From positions 121,108 to 185,107 of the forward strand of contig CAYJBY010000002.1 in NCBI GenBank assembly GCA_964368645.1: a stretch of 64,000 nt of DNA, read 5' to 3'. Below the pieces are notes generated by a model. It had not been told where the DNA came from. It saw nothing but the letters and a program-made list of their open reading frames with translations, and ran no database searches. This document shows, one piece after another, positions 8,384 through 16,539 of this stretch (the stretch's first letter is position 1; each line of letters begins with the position of its first letter). A program made the position numbers and the translations under genes. The DNA comes from JAEDHM01 sp964368645. Its GTDB lineage: Bacteria; Bacillota; Clostridia; Christensenellales; CAG-1252.

Positions 8384-9157
8384 TTATATACACACGTATT
8401 CGCGCAATTTGTTTATCGCACTGTTTTCCAGTCTGGACACCTGCGCCTGTGACATTCCTGCGCAAGCGGCAACCTCGGTTTGGGTTTTTCCCTCGTAAAA
8501 GCGCAAATTCAATACTTCTCTTTCCTTGTCGGGAAGAGCCGCAACGGCACATTCCAAATCCAACCGCACAACCCACTGTTCCTCGGTGTTCTCGCCGTCC
8601 GAGAGCCTGTCCATTACCGTTGCTCCGTCCTCGCCGTCACTGAATGCAGGATCGTATAAGGATACAGGCTCGGCTATAGCGTCTAACGCGATAACCACTT
8701 CCCTTAACGGCAACTTAAGCTCCTCGGCTATATCACGAATCGTAGGATCGTCAATGGTTTCTCTTAACCTCTCCCGCGCCAACATTGCCTGATACGCTAT
8801 ATCCCGTAGGTTGCGGCTCACCTTAACAGAAGTAGCTTCGCGGAGATACCGTCTTATTTCTCCCGAAATCATCGGTACTGCATAGGTCGAAAACATCACG
8901 TTATGGCAAGCGTCAAAGTTGTTTAACGCTTTTACCAACCCTAAACAGCCCACCTGAAAAACGTCGTCAGCCATCTCTCTGTCGTAGTTAAAGCGGTGTA
9001 AAACCGACAGCACCAACCTCATATTTGCCATCAAAAACCGTTCTCTTGCCGCCTCGTCACCTGCGCATATCCTTTTTAACAGTTCCGCGCTTTCCGCCGC
9101 GGTAAGCTTCGGTAACGCCGCGGTATTAACGCCGCAAATATCCACCTTATAAGCCAT
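8384..9157 (-). CDS. sigG: RNA polymerase sporulation sigma factor SigG
   Basis: This 257-residue late forespore sigma factor shows sigma regions 2-4: LMANMRLVLSVLHRFNYDREMADDVFQVG split across region 2, then FSTYAVPMISGEIRRYLREA, SVKVSRNLRDIAYQ and a region 4 helix-turn-helix (TQTEVAACAGMSQAQVSRLE). The N-terminal KVDICGVNTAALPKLT matches the SigG signature. The ATG at 9155-9157 has TAAGGAGGGA just upstream, and an in-frame extension to 9199 is rejected. It follows sigE, the conserved spoIIGA-sigE-sigG order. Confidence 0.95.
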   Translation of the reverse strand: MAYKVDICGVNTAALPKLTAAESAELLKRICAGDEAARERFLMANMRLVLSVLHRFNYDREMADDVFQVGCLGLVKALNNFDACHNVMFSTYAVPMISGEIRRYLREATSVKVSRNLRDIAYQAMLARERLRETIDDPTIRDIAEELKLPLREVVIALDAIAEPVSLYDPAFSDGEDGATVMDRLSDGENTEEQWVVRLDLECAVAALPDKEREVLNLRFYEGKTQTEVAACAGMSQAQVSRLENSAINKLREYVCI

Positions 9158-9240
9158 AATTCCCTCCTTAGATAAGACGAACACAAGCGAAAAATCCATT
9201 TTTTGCCTGTCCGTCCTACTATGTAGAGGGTTCTTATAGA

Positions 9241-9270
9241 CTATTTTTTACAAAAATTGCCAATTTATAC
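9241..9270 (-). promoter_or_regulatory. possible SigF-type promoter for sigG
   Basis: GTATA (9270-9266), overlapping the sigE stop codon, is followed after 15 nt by TAAAAAATAG (9250-9241). This is loosely like the SigF consensus (GTATA, N15, GGNNAYAMTR). In Bacillus sigG is transcribed from such a site. The match at -10 is weak. Confidence 0.3.
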
Positions 9271-9966
9271 GTATTTTTGCATTTCTTTTTTCAGCTTTCC
9301 CAAAACTTTTTTCTCCAAACGCGAAATATAAGACTGCGATATTCCAAGCATATCCGCAATCTCTTTTTGGGTTTTTTCTTCCTCGTTCATTAAGCCGTAT
9401 CGCATTTTTATTATCATTATTTCCCGTTTAGAAAGCTTGTCAAAGGACTGATAAAGCATATCTATTTCCGCTTTCCTTTCCAAGTCACGGCTGACTACGT
9501 CCGAGTCCGTTCCTATTACGTCACCAAGCAAAAGCTCGTTACCCTCAAGGTCGGTGTTAAGAGGCTCGTCCAAGGATATTTCGCATTTTCTCCTAACGAC
9601 CTTTCTTAGATACATCAGGATTTCGTTTTCGATACAACGACTTGCAAAGGTTGCCAGTTTTATATTTCTTTCCAGATTAAATGAATTAACAGCCTTAATC
9701 AAGCCTATCGCCCCGACAGACACCAGGTCGGCGGTATCGGGTACGCTTCCGTCATACTTTTTGGCTATGTAAACCACTAATCGCAGATTCCTTTCTATCA
9801 AGGACTGCCGAGCCTCATCGTCGCCCTTAGAGAAGCGCACCAACGCATCGTGCTCTTCCTCGGGTGTCATCGGCTTCGGCAAAGCCTCACCATACATATA
9901 ATCCAGCTCTCCTACTGCGTTACGGAAGCCCAGCAGCTTCATCACAAACCTTTTTAATCCGTTCAT
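9265..9966 (-). CDS. sigE: RNA polymerase sporulation sigma factor SigE (pro-sigma-E)
   Basis: This 233-residue early mother-cell sigma factor has sigma region 2 (RNLRLVVYIAKKY, FASRCIENEILMYLR) and region 4 (TQKEIADMLGISQSYISRLEKK). The N-terminus is amphipathic (MNGLKRFVMKLLGF) and precedes ELDYMYGEALPKPM, which aligns with the SpoIIGA cleavage region of pro-SigE (VYYIGGSEALPPP in Bacillus). The pro-sequence is slightly shorter here. The start overlaps the spoIIGA stop by 4 nt, so protease and substrate are made together. Confidence 0.95.
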   Translation of the reverse strand: MNGLKRFVMKLLGFRNAVGELDYMYGEALPKPMTPEEEHDALVRFSKGDDEARQSLIERNLRLVVYIAKKYDGSVPDTADLVSVGAIGLIKAVNSFNLERNIKLATFASRCIENEILMYLRKVVRRKCEISLDEPLNTDLEGNELLLGDVIGTDSDVVSRDLERKAEIDMLYQSFDKLSKREIMIIKMRYGLMNEEEKTQKEIADMLGISQSYISRLEKKVLGKLKKEMQKYV

Positions 9967-10751
9967 ACACCCTCCCTGTTATTAAGCATATAGCCTGTTG
10001 CCAGAATAGCTCCGTGATTCTTTGCCTTTTCGGAAAAAATTACGCTTACGTTACTATATGTATTCCTGCTTTTACCGCAATATATCAACATTCTGTCCAA
10101 GCTATACACATTTTCATACGCGGTTCCGTTAATAGTAACTACCTTAATCACGTCCTTGGGAATGCAACCATCCACAAGCTTTTTCGCCTGCGGAGGTAAC
10201 ACTGAAATCGGCTTGCCGTCGCCGTCCATTAGACGGTTTCCGGTGTCGATAAAGCCTTCTAAGCTCATAATTGCGTCCTTCATCTGCACCTCGATTCTCA
10301 CGTTTCCGCCTATCTTTCCCGTCTTAATCCATACATTTATACGCCGCAAAAGCAGAGTTATCAGCAGACAGCCTATCGCTGTCGCGCCTATTATCCAACC
10401 GCTTGTATAAGTCGCACCGCCGTTAATAGTGTTATCTGCACCCAAAACGAGATTCACCGCTCCTCCGAACGTAAAGGATATGACTGCGTATATCAATAGG
10501 GACTTTAAGTATATTTTTACGTTACGATGCTTTTTCAGTATTACAGTACAGACAACAAGCACTGCCAGTTTGTACGGAATTACCGCCCACTTCGGAACTA
10601 AAGGAAAAACCAACGCAAAAGCAGAGCCTAACAGCGCGGATAACCATTTGCCTGCTTTCCACCCTCTGCCGCAAAACATTAGCGTAAGCTCCGCCAGCAA
10701 CAAATCCACGAAGAAATTATCGAACAGTACCGGCTCGATATAGACGTTCAT
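9963..10751 (-). CDS. spoIIGA: sigma-E processing peptidase SpoIIGA
   Basis: This 262-residue membrane aspartic protease activates pro-SigE at the septum. Five hydrophobic segments fill about residues 1-145. The cytosolic protease half carries the catalytic motif FIDTGNRL at about 170-177, as in the family. The ATG at 10749-10751 gives MNVYIEPVLFDNFFVDLLL, which matches the family N-terminus. An upstream in-frame start at 10793 is rejected. The -10 element TATAAT (10763-10758) ends 6 nt before this ATG and no Shine-Dalgarno is present, so translation may be leaderless. Confidence 0.93.
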   Translation of the reverse strand: MNVYIEPVLFDNFFVDLLLAELTLMFCGRGWKAGKWLSALLGSAFALVFPLVPKWAVIPYKLAVLVVCTVILKKHRNVKIYLKSLLIYAVISFTFGGAVNLVLGADNTINGGATYTSGWIIGATAIGCLLITLLLRRINVWIKTGKIGGNVRIEVQMKDAIMSLEGFIDTGNRLMDGDGKPISVLPPQAKKLVDGCIPKDVIKVVTINGTAYENVYSLDRMLIYCGKSRNTYSNVSVIFSEKAKNHGAILATGYMLNNREGV

Positions 10752-10757
10752 ATAGAA

Positions 10758-10763
10758 ATTATA
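10758..10763 (-). promoter_or_regulatory. spoIIGA promoter -10, no sigma-A -35
   Basis: TATAAT reads on the minus strand six bases before the ATG. At the expected -35 position there is only ATTTTT, the T-tract of the preceding terminator. A poor -35 fits an activator-dependent promoter, as spoIIG is in Bacillus (Spo0A), but no canonical 0A box is seen here. Confidence 0.55.
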
Positions 10764-10777
10764 GCTTATCGGATATA

Positions 10778-10804
10778 AAGAAAAATCAGACATAATGTCT
10801 GATT
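10778..10804 (-). terminator. ftsZ operon terminator
   Basis: A perfect 10-bp inverted repeat with a one-base centre (10784-10804: AATCAGACAT, A, ATGTCTGATT) is followed on the minus strand by TTTTTCTTT. It lies between ftsZ and spoIIGA and directly abuts the spoIIGA promoter. Confidence 0.65.
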
Positions 10805-10873
10805 AATTCTAAAAAAGAAATTTAGTTGAGAATCGCCGCGAGAGCTAAACTACCCCACGGCATAGCACGTTCG

Positions 10874-12088
10874 TCAGTTGTCGTTATGTCTTCTTAATTT
10901 GCGGATAAAGGAAGGAAGCTTACTGTCCGAGGTGTTAATGCGACCGGGAAGCTCCTCCGTATTGATGACTCTTACGGGAGTATCCTGTGCGTTGGCAGCC
11001 GCCGCAGAGTGCTGAACGGGAACGGTTGTCGGACGAGGCGGAACGGGCATAATAGGGGCTTGTACAGGATTAACCACAGGCGTTGCAATCGGCTTGGACG
11101 GCTCTTGACGTCTTACCGCAAAAGCCTGTTCCGCGTTAGGACGAAAGCCTGTTGCAATAACCGTTACCTGAACCTTATCTCCCATATTGGGATCGATATC
11201 CGCGCCGAATATGATATTAGCGTTAGCGTCAAGTACCTGCTGAACAAGCTGACAAGCGTCATAAACCTCGCCGATTGACAAATCGGGGCCGCCTGTTACG
11301 TTGATAATAAGCCCTGTGGACTCGTTAATAGTGGTTTCAAGCATAGGATTGCTGACCGCCGCGCGTACAGCCTGAAGCGTACGCTGTTCGCCCTCGCCCA
11401 CGCCGATACCGATGTGAGCGTAACCCTTTTCCTTCATAACGGTGCAAACGTCGGCGAAGTCAAGGTTGATAAGCGCAGGCTTGACTATTAAGTCTGCAAT
11501 ACCCTGCACGCCCTGACGAAGCACGTCGTCGGCAAGACGGAAAGCCTCAACAAGAGGTGTGCCCTTCTGTGCAACCGCTAAAAGCTTATCGTTGGGAATA
11601 ACAATCAAAGTATCTACGTACTGTCTTAATTCCTGTATTCCGAGGTCTGCGTTCTGCATACGGCGTAAGCCCTCAAAGCGGAAAGGTCTGGTTACAACCG
11701 CAACCGTCAAAATCCCCTTGTCCTTAGCGATTTTAGCGATAACGGGAGCGGCTCCTGTACCAGTGCCACCGCCCATACCTGCGGTAATGAATACCAAATC
11801 AACGCCGTCAAGCATACGGTCGATCTGCTCTTTGCTTTCGTCAGCCGCCTGTCTGCCTACGTCAGGATTGGCACCTGCGCCAAGTCCTTTTTCGCCGATT
11901 TGGAGTTTATACTTCGCGGCAGAAGTAAAAAGTGCCTGCTTGTCCGTGTTAATCGCAACAAACTCCGCGCTTTTGATACCTGCCTTTATCATTCTGTTGA
12001 CAGCATTGTTACCGCCTCCGCCAACGCCCAAAACCAATATGCGACATACGTTGTCGTGTTCCGATGCGGAGTAAAGCTCGTTTTCCAT
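10874..12088 (-). CDS. ftsZ: cell division protein FtsZ
   Basis: This 404-residue tubulin-like GTPase forms the Z-ring at mid-cell or at the polar septum during sporulation. The GTP-binding motif GGGTGTGAAPVIAK (about residue 107), the N-terminal GVGGGGNNAVNRM and the T7 loop region NLDFADV are present. A flexible linker of about 60 residues follows residue 325. The C-terminal peptide LPSFIRKLRR matches the conserved tail that binds FtsA and SepF; a sepF gene lies at 37147. It is cotranscribed with ftsA 21 nt upstream. Confidence 0.98.
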   Translation of the reverse strand: MENELYSASEHDNVCRILVLGVGGGGNNAVNRMIKAGIKSAEFVAINTDKQALFTSAAKYKLQIGEKGLGAGANPDVGRQAADESKEQIDRMLDGVDLVFITAGMGGGTGTGAAPVIAKIAKDKGILTVAVVTRPFRFEGLRRMQNADLGIQELRQYVDTLIVIPNDKLLAVAQKGTPLVEAFRLADDVLRQGVQGIADLIVKPALINLDFADVCTVMKEKGYAHIGIGVGEGEQRTLQAVRAAVSNPMLETTINESTGLIINVTGGPDLSIGEVYDACQLVQQVLDANANIIFGADIDPNMGDKVQVTVIATGFRPNAEQAFAVRRQEPSKPIATPVVNPVQAPIMPVPPRPTTVPVQHSAAAANAQDTPVRVINTEELPGRINTSDSKLPSFIRKLRRHNDN

Positions 12089-12109
12089 ATCAATAACCTC
12101 CGAGTAGAG

Positions 12110-13270
12110 TTAGTAGTTAAGTTTCTTAAAAGGACCTCTGTTCTCTTCCGCCGAGAAAGCGTAGAAAACAGCTCCCAACGCCGCCGAATATTGCGGCTTA
12201 CCGTAGCCGGGTGTTGAAGGCACAGCCTCCTCCACGTTGCGTCCGACCTTACGCGCTAACAGTTCTTTAGCTCCGCGAATCCCCGTTATGCCGTCGCCAG
12301 AGATGTATAGGGGCAGATAAGGCGGATACTGTATCGGCGAGCCGTCCAAAGCGCGGCGAACGTATCGCGCAATGTCCTCAAGCCTTGAAGTCACAATCTC
12401 GTTGACCTTAAGACGGGGCAAATCGGGTATGCCGTCCTCGCCTGCCGAATAGGTGTCCACAGGCTCTGCGCCGTAGGTCAAATCCAGTTTGGAGAAAATC
12501 TTCTCGCCCACCTCATAGTCAACGCCGAAATAATACGCTATGTCGGATATAATATGCGCTCCGCCCATAGGGATACTGACCATATACTGCACTCCGTCAC
12601 CTCGCATAAATGCGACGGTGGTCGCAAGGTAGCCTATATCCGCAAAAATCACGCGCTTATCCCTTATTGCCGGAACAAATAGGTACATCATCTCGGCATA
12701 AGTGGAATTGATATATCGATAACTCTTTATCCCCATTGACAGGAATATGCGGTTGAAGAAGTCCATAATCTTGCGCTCTGCGGCTATAACCGAAACTAAA
12801 GCGGTGATAGTTTTCGCCTCAAGGCCTATCGGCTCAACAACCTTTTTGACGCTGTCCAGCTCGTAATAACAAACCGCCTTTTCGATAACGATACGCTCCA
12901 TATCGCAATTAAAGGGGTTGGCTCTCAGCTGAAGCTGAGAAACGTCCTGTGCGCTAATCTTACGAGGCTTGTTAAACTCCGTGCCGACGCGGCAAGCTAT
13001 GGTCATACAGAACATAGACGGAAGAGCAACGTACATAAAGCCGGTTTTCTTAAGTCGGCAACCGCTTTGCACCTCGGCTCTGTCAATGGCAAGGCTGACA
13101 GCATTGGCTATCTCCGAACCGTCGTACCAGGAAGCGGCGTCATATCCGTAGTACTCAGCCTCGCCGATACCCTTGACAACGAACATTCTGTCGTTGACCT
13201 TTTCGGCAAAAACCGCAGTAATACGGTGCGACCCTATATTAAGAATTGCAACTTCCTTAGCGCGACTCAT
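12110..13270 (-). CDS. ftsA: divergent FtsA-like cell division protein
   Basis: This 386-residue actin-fold protein normally tethers FtsZ to the membrane. The N-terminal phosphate motif (EVAILNIGSHRITAVFAE), an SHS2-like insert (about 85-170), FADIGYLATTVAFMRGDG and GGAHIISDIAYYFGVDYEVGE fit FtsA. It is shorter than typical FtsA (about 410-430). It ends YSAALGAVFYAF then a short polar tail ENRGPFKKLNY, with no clear amphipathic membrane-targeting helix. AGGAG precedes the ATG, and a strong promoter lies upstream. Position before ftsZ supports the call despite divergence. Confidence 0.88.
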   Translation of the reverse strand: MSRAKEVAILNIGSHRITAVFAEKVNDRMFVVKGIGEAEYYGYDAASWYDGSEIANAVSLAIDRAEVQSGCRLKKTGFMYVALPSMFCMTIACRVGTEFNKPRKISAQDVSQLQLRANPFNCDMERIVIEKAVCYYELDSVKKVVEPIGLEAKTITALVSVIAAERKIMDFFNRIFLSMGIKSYRYINSTYAEMMYLFVPAIRDKRVIFADIGYLATTVAFMRGDGVQYMVSIPMGGAHIISDIAYYFGVDYEVGEKIFSKLDLTYGAEPVDTYSAGEDGIPDLPRLKVNEIVTSRLEDIARYVRRALDGSPIQYPPYLPLYISGDGITGIRGAKELLARKVGRNVEEAVPSTPGYGKPQYSAALGAVFYAFSAEENRGPFKKLNY

Positions 13271-13298
13271 CTTTTGCTCCTAATGAATTATATTTATT

Positions 13299-13327
13299 AG
13301 TATAGTTTATATATAAAAAAGTGTCAA
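13299..13327 (-). promoter_or_regulatory. ftsAZ promoter
   Basis: On the minus strand TTGACA (13327-13322), 17 nt, TATACT (13304-13299). It lies immediately after the ftsQ terminator, so ftsA-ftsZ form a separate transcription unit from the rest of the dcw cluster. Confidence 0.8.
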
Positions 13328-13347
13328 GAAAAGTTTATTAAAAAAAA

Positions 13348-13360
13348 CCGCATTTTGCGG
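13348..13360 (-). terminator. terminator between ftsQ and ftsA
   Basis: The stem CCGCA (13348-13352) with TGCGG (13356-13360) is followed on the minus strand by eight T (13347-13340). It separates the mraZ-to-ftsQ unit from ftsAZ. Confidence 0.7.
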
Positions 13361-13388
13361 ATTTTACAGTAAAAAATAAAACTAAGTT

Positions 13389-14159
13389 TTATTCCGGCTG
13401 AGTTGCCGACCACACCTCTGCGTCAAGCTTCGTATCGTAGTAATAATAACCCGAAGAACGCCTTTCGTCCAAAGGCTCGTAATATTTGTATAGCTCTAAG
13501 CCGCAAATAAATTGCTTCTTGGCGTCCAGTGCGGAGAACACGCACAAGGTCACGCCTGCGTTGGTTGCGATGTAAAAATCTCCGCTTGCGTCTATCTGTA
13601 TCTCCTTGAAAAAGGTCATAAAGGCAATACCGTCCAAAAGCCTTGCCGCCGCGGCCTTGGTTACTGCCATCAGATTGGCGTTTACTGCGTTATCGGTGTT
13701 GAGGGTACTGCCCACAACGGGGTTTTCGATCATAACACCCTTGACCTTAACCGAAGCTCTATATACGTCCGTTTGGGAATCGCAAAGTTCCAGTATTTTG
13801 AGTTGAGTATCCAAAATCGCGTATTGTCCCAAATCCGTAACAATGCTGAGCACCGCGCACCTTAGCGTAACCTTAACGTCAACCGTCCACGGGAATCTGC
13901 GCTCTATGGAAACAACCTCAACATAGGGATTGCTCTCCTCGATTCCGCGCTTCGCCTCGTCCTCGTTAAGGAAGAGAATATTGCGGTTGTATGATATGTT
14001 AGAGGAATCGATTATCCGTTCCGAATCAATCAGCGGTGAAACAACGGTTGCCGTCACCTCAATATTGCGAACGACAAAAACCGTGAAATTGAGTACAACT
14101 ATCACGACGATCAGCACTATTGCGGCGAAGAAGCCTATTATCCTACCGTTACCTTTCAT
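13389..14159 (-). CDS. ftsQ: cell division protein FtsQ/DivIB
   Basis: This 256-residue bitopic divisome protein has a short cytoplasmic N-terminus, one hydrophobic helix (about 10-30), and then an extracytoplasmic POTRA-type domain beginning NIEVTATVVSPLIDSERII. The ILFLNEDEAKRGIEESNPYVEVVSIERRFPWTV region, written here in parts, is the FtsQ/DivIB core (for example NPYVEVVSIERRFP). The start overlaps the end of murA by 11 nt. It is the last gene before a terminator, consistent with its position at the end of dcw operons. Confidence 0.9.
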   Translation of the reverse strand: MKGNGRIIGFFAAIVLIVVIVVLNFTVFVVRNIEVTATVVSPLIDSERIIDSSNISYNRNILFLNEDEAKRGIEESNPYVEVVSIERRFPWTVDVKVTLRCAVLSIVTDLGQYAILDTQLKILELCDSQTDVYRASVKVKGVMIENPVVGSTLNTDNAVNANLMAVTKAAAARLLDGIAFMTFFKEIQIDASGDFYIATNAGVTLCVFSALDAKKQFICGLELYKYYEPLDERRSSGYYYYDTKLDAEVWSATQPE

Positions 14160-15396
14160 TCCTTTTTACGTTACCCCCCAGCGAGCATAACCTTTCGGTA
14201 AAGAGCTGGTATCCTCTGTCTATATAGTCGGGACGGTTCAACACCGTCACACCCTCGGCGCACAATGCGGCAATTGCCAAAGCCGCGCCGCCGCGCAGAT
14301 CGTAAGCCGTAATCTCCGCACCGTGCAAGCTTGTGCCGTCAATGGTTACCGTATCACCGTCTATCCGAGCCGCCGCTCCCATACGCACCAATTCGGGAAC
14401 GTGGGAAAAACGGTTTTCAAAGACTCTCTCGGTAATAGTGGTCACACCGTCCGCTACAGCCGACACCGCCGTGAACGGTGCCTGCAAATCGGTTGGAAAT
14501 CCGGGGTAAGGCTCTGTAATCAATGAGCCGAAGCTCTTGAGCCGACCTTTTGATTTCAGCATTATTTTACCATTATACGCCCTAACTTGACAAGTACTTT
14601 GAGTTAATTTAATAATTGCCGCGCCTAACTGCTCCTTGTTGCAATTAACCGTAACCTCACCGCCGCAAACCGCGCCTGCCGCCAAATACGTGCCGCTTGC
14701 AATTCTGTCCGATATGGGCTTATAGCATATTCCGCCCCTTAAGGCCGCACCGCGCACGGTTATCATATTGCCGCCTGCTCCCCTTACGTATCCGCCGCAA
14801 GCGTTGATGAAATCTGCAAGGTCCTTGATTTCCGGCTCACGCGCCGCGCCGATTATGGTGGTTTCCCCTTGCAGTCCGCAAGCGGCAGTTATTAGGTTTT
14901 CGGTTGCGCCGACGCTGGGATACCGCAAAACTACGGTACCTGCTTTTGCATTTCCCCGTCGGCAAACTATCCTGTCGCTTTCCTCAACGTCAAAGCCCAA
15001 CTGCCTTAATCCGTCGAAATGCAGATCCAAAGGTCTTGCTCCGATTTTACACCCTCCCGGCATAGGCAGTTCCGCTTCACCGAATATCGACAACGCAGGC
15101 CCGAGCAAAAAACAGGAGGCGCGAAGTTTTCCCGCCAATTCCGCAGAGGGTTTACAGCCCGTTGCGGATACCGTGCTAACTCGCACGCAGCACCCTTCCT
15201 CGGTAATCTTGCAGTTAAGGTCGGACATTATCCTTTCCATAACCTCAATATCCGAAAGCCGCGGCACTCCGCGCAGATACACCTTGTCACGCACCATCAG
15301 GGTGGCGGCAAGTATGGGCAAAACAGAATTTTTTGCCGCCTCGAAGGGTATTTCACCGTATAGCTTGTTTCCGCCTTTTATTTCCAAATACGCCAT
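14149..15396 (-). CDS. murA: UDP-N-acetylglucosamine 1-carboxyvinyltransferase MurA
   Basis: This 415-residue enzyme transfers enolpyruvate from PEP to UDP-GlcNAc, the first committed step of peptidoglycan synthesis. KNSVLPILAATLM near the N-terminus has the conserved Lys-Asn pair. PGGCKIGARPLDLH holds the PEP-reactive Cys that fosfomycin attacks; it is Cys, not Asp, so fosfomycin sensitivity is predicted. The start follows AAAGG. It sits between ftsW and ftsQ, where many Firmicutes have murG and then murA or murB. Confidence 0.96.
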   Translation of the reverse strand: MAYLEIKGGNKLYGEIPFEAAKNSVLPILAATLMVRDKVYLRGVPRLSDIEVMERIMSDLNCKITEEGCCVRVSTVSATGCKPSAELAGKLRASCFLLGPALSIFGEAELPMPGGCKIGARPLDLHFDGLRQLGFDVEESDRIVCRRGNAKAGTVVLRYPSVGATENLITAACGLQGETTIIGAAREPEIKDLADFINACGGYVRGAGGNMITVRGAALRGGICYKPISDRIASGTYLAAGAVCGGEVTVNCNKEQLGAAIIKLTQSTCQVRAYNGKIMLKSKGRLKSFGSLITEPYPGFPTDLQAPFTAVSAVADGVTTITERVFENRFSHVPELVRMGAAARIDGDTVTIDGTSLHGAEITAYDLRGGAALAIAALCAEGVTVLNRPDYIDRGYQLFTERLCSLGGNVKRNER

Positions 15397-16539
15397 TTAT
15401 GCCTTTCGCCCCTTCTCCAAAGCAGAGCCTATACCGCCGCAATTATTTTTTGCCACCGAAACGATAACTCCCACGGCGGCGAGAAAGCACACCAACGAGC
15501 TGCCGCCGTAGCTGATGAAGGGCAGCGGTAATCCTGTAGGCGGAACTACGCCTGTTACCACTGCCATATTTATGGCGCTTTGCACCGCGATTACAGAGGT
15601 AATCCCGAAAACCAAAGCCGAAGAAAATCTGTCTGTTGCGTTAGCCGCAACTTTATAACCCGAATAAATCAAGTAAGCGTAAACTCCGATAAGCACAACC
15701 GCGCCGAAAAAGCCAAGCTCCTCACCTATTACCGAAAAAATAAAGTCGGATTCCGAAAAAGGCAGAAAGAGGTATTTTTGTCGACTGTTAAACAAACCTA
15801 CTCCGAAAAATCCACCCGAACCCAAAGCATAATACGATTGTATAAGCTGATAACCCTCTCCTCTCGGACTTTGCCAAGGATCGATAAAAGCCATAAGCCG
15901 TTGAATACGATACGGCTCCGCGAAAACCAATATCACCGCCGCAATGCATAACGGAAGGGCAAGCAGAACAAAGTGTTTTCCCTTAGTTCCCCCAACGGTC
16001 AGCATCAAAAGCATTACCGCCCCCAAGCAAATCGTGACGGACATATTAGGCTCCAGCATTATCAACGCGCACGCGCACAATCCCGCTCCAAGTACAGGCA
16101 GCATACCTCTGACAGTGGACGTACCCTTTTTCGCAATTCTCGCCGCCGCAAACAGCACAAAGCCGAATTTTGCTATTTCGGAGGGCTGAATCGTGGTTAT
16201 CCCCAAATCAATCCATCTCTTTGCGCCGTAGCTTTCCACTCCGACTCCTGGAATGAATATTACGGCAAGCAGAATAAATGACAAGACTAAAGCAGGTATC
16301 GCCAGTTTTTTAAGTTTTTCCGCCCTTATTCTCGATACAGCCACCATACAGACTATGCCGATAATCAATGCAACCGCTTGCTTTTTGACAAAATAAAAAG
16401 CGTCGCCGTACTCCTTCAACGCGGCGTAACTGCCTGCGGAGTAAATCATCAGCAAACCGAATGCCGATAACGCAACTGCCGTTAAAGCTATTTTGAGAGG
16501 TGGGTTATCCCTTAAACCGCTCGCGGATAAGTTCTTCAA
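15397..16539 (-). CDS. ftsW: SEDS-family peptidoglycan glycosyltransferase FtsW
   Basis: This 380-residue polytopic membrane protein polymerises septal lipid II together with a class B PBP. About ten hydrophobic segments are visible, with SEDS motifs (KRWIDLGITTIQPSEIAKFG, GEELGFFG, PLPFISYGGSSL). The open frame extends upstream to 16629, overlapping murD by 125 nt. I prefer a TTG start at 16537-16539 because GAGAGG lies 7 nt before it and the overlap falls to 35 nt. Conserved similarity begins just after this point. It could equally be the sporulation paralogue SpoVE, as only one SEDS gene is in the window. Confidence 0.92.
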   Translation of the reverse strand: MKNLSASGLRDNPPLKIALTAVALSAFGLLMIYSAGSYAALKEYGDAFYFVKKQAVALIIGIVCMVAVSRIRAEKLKKLAIPALVLSFILLAVIFIPGVGVESYGAKRWIDLGITTIQPSEIAKFGFVLFAAARIAKKGTSTVRGMLPVLGAGLCACALIMLEPNMSVTICLGAVMLLMLTVGGTKGKHFVLLALPLCIAAVILVFAEPYRIQRLMAFIDPWQSPRGEGYQLIQSYYALGSGGFFGVGLFNSRQKYLFLPFSESDFIFSVIGEELGFFGAVVLIGVYAYLIYSGYKVAANATDRFSSALVFGITSVIAVQSAINMAVVTGVVPPTGLPLPFISYGGSSLVCFLAAVGVIVSVAKNNCGGIGSALEKGRKA

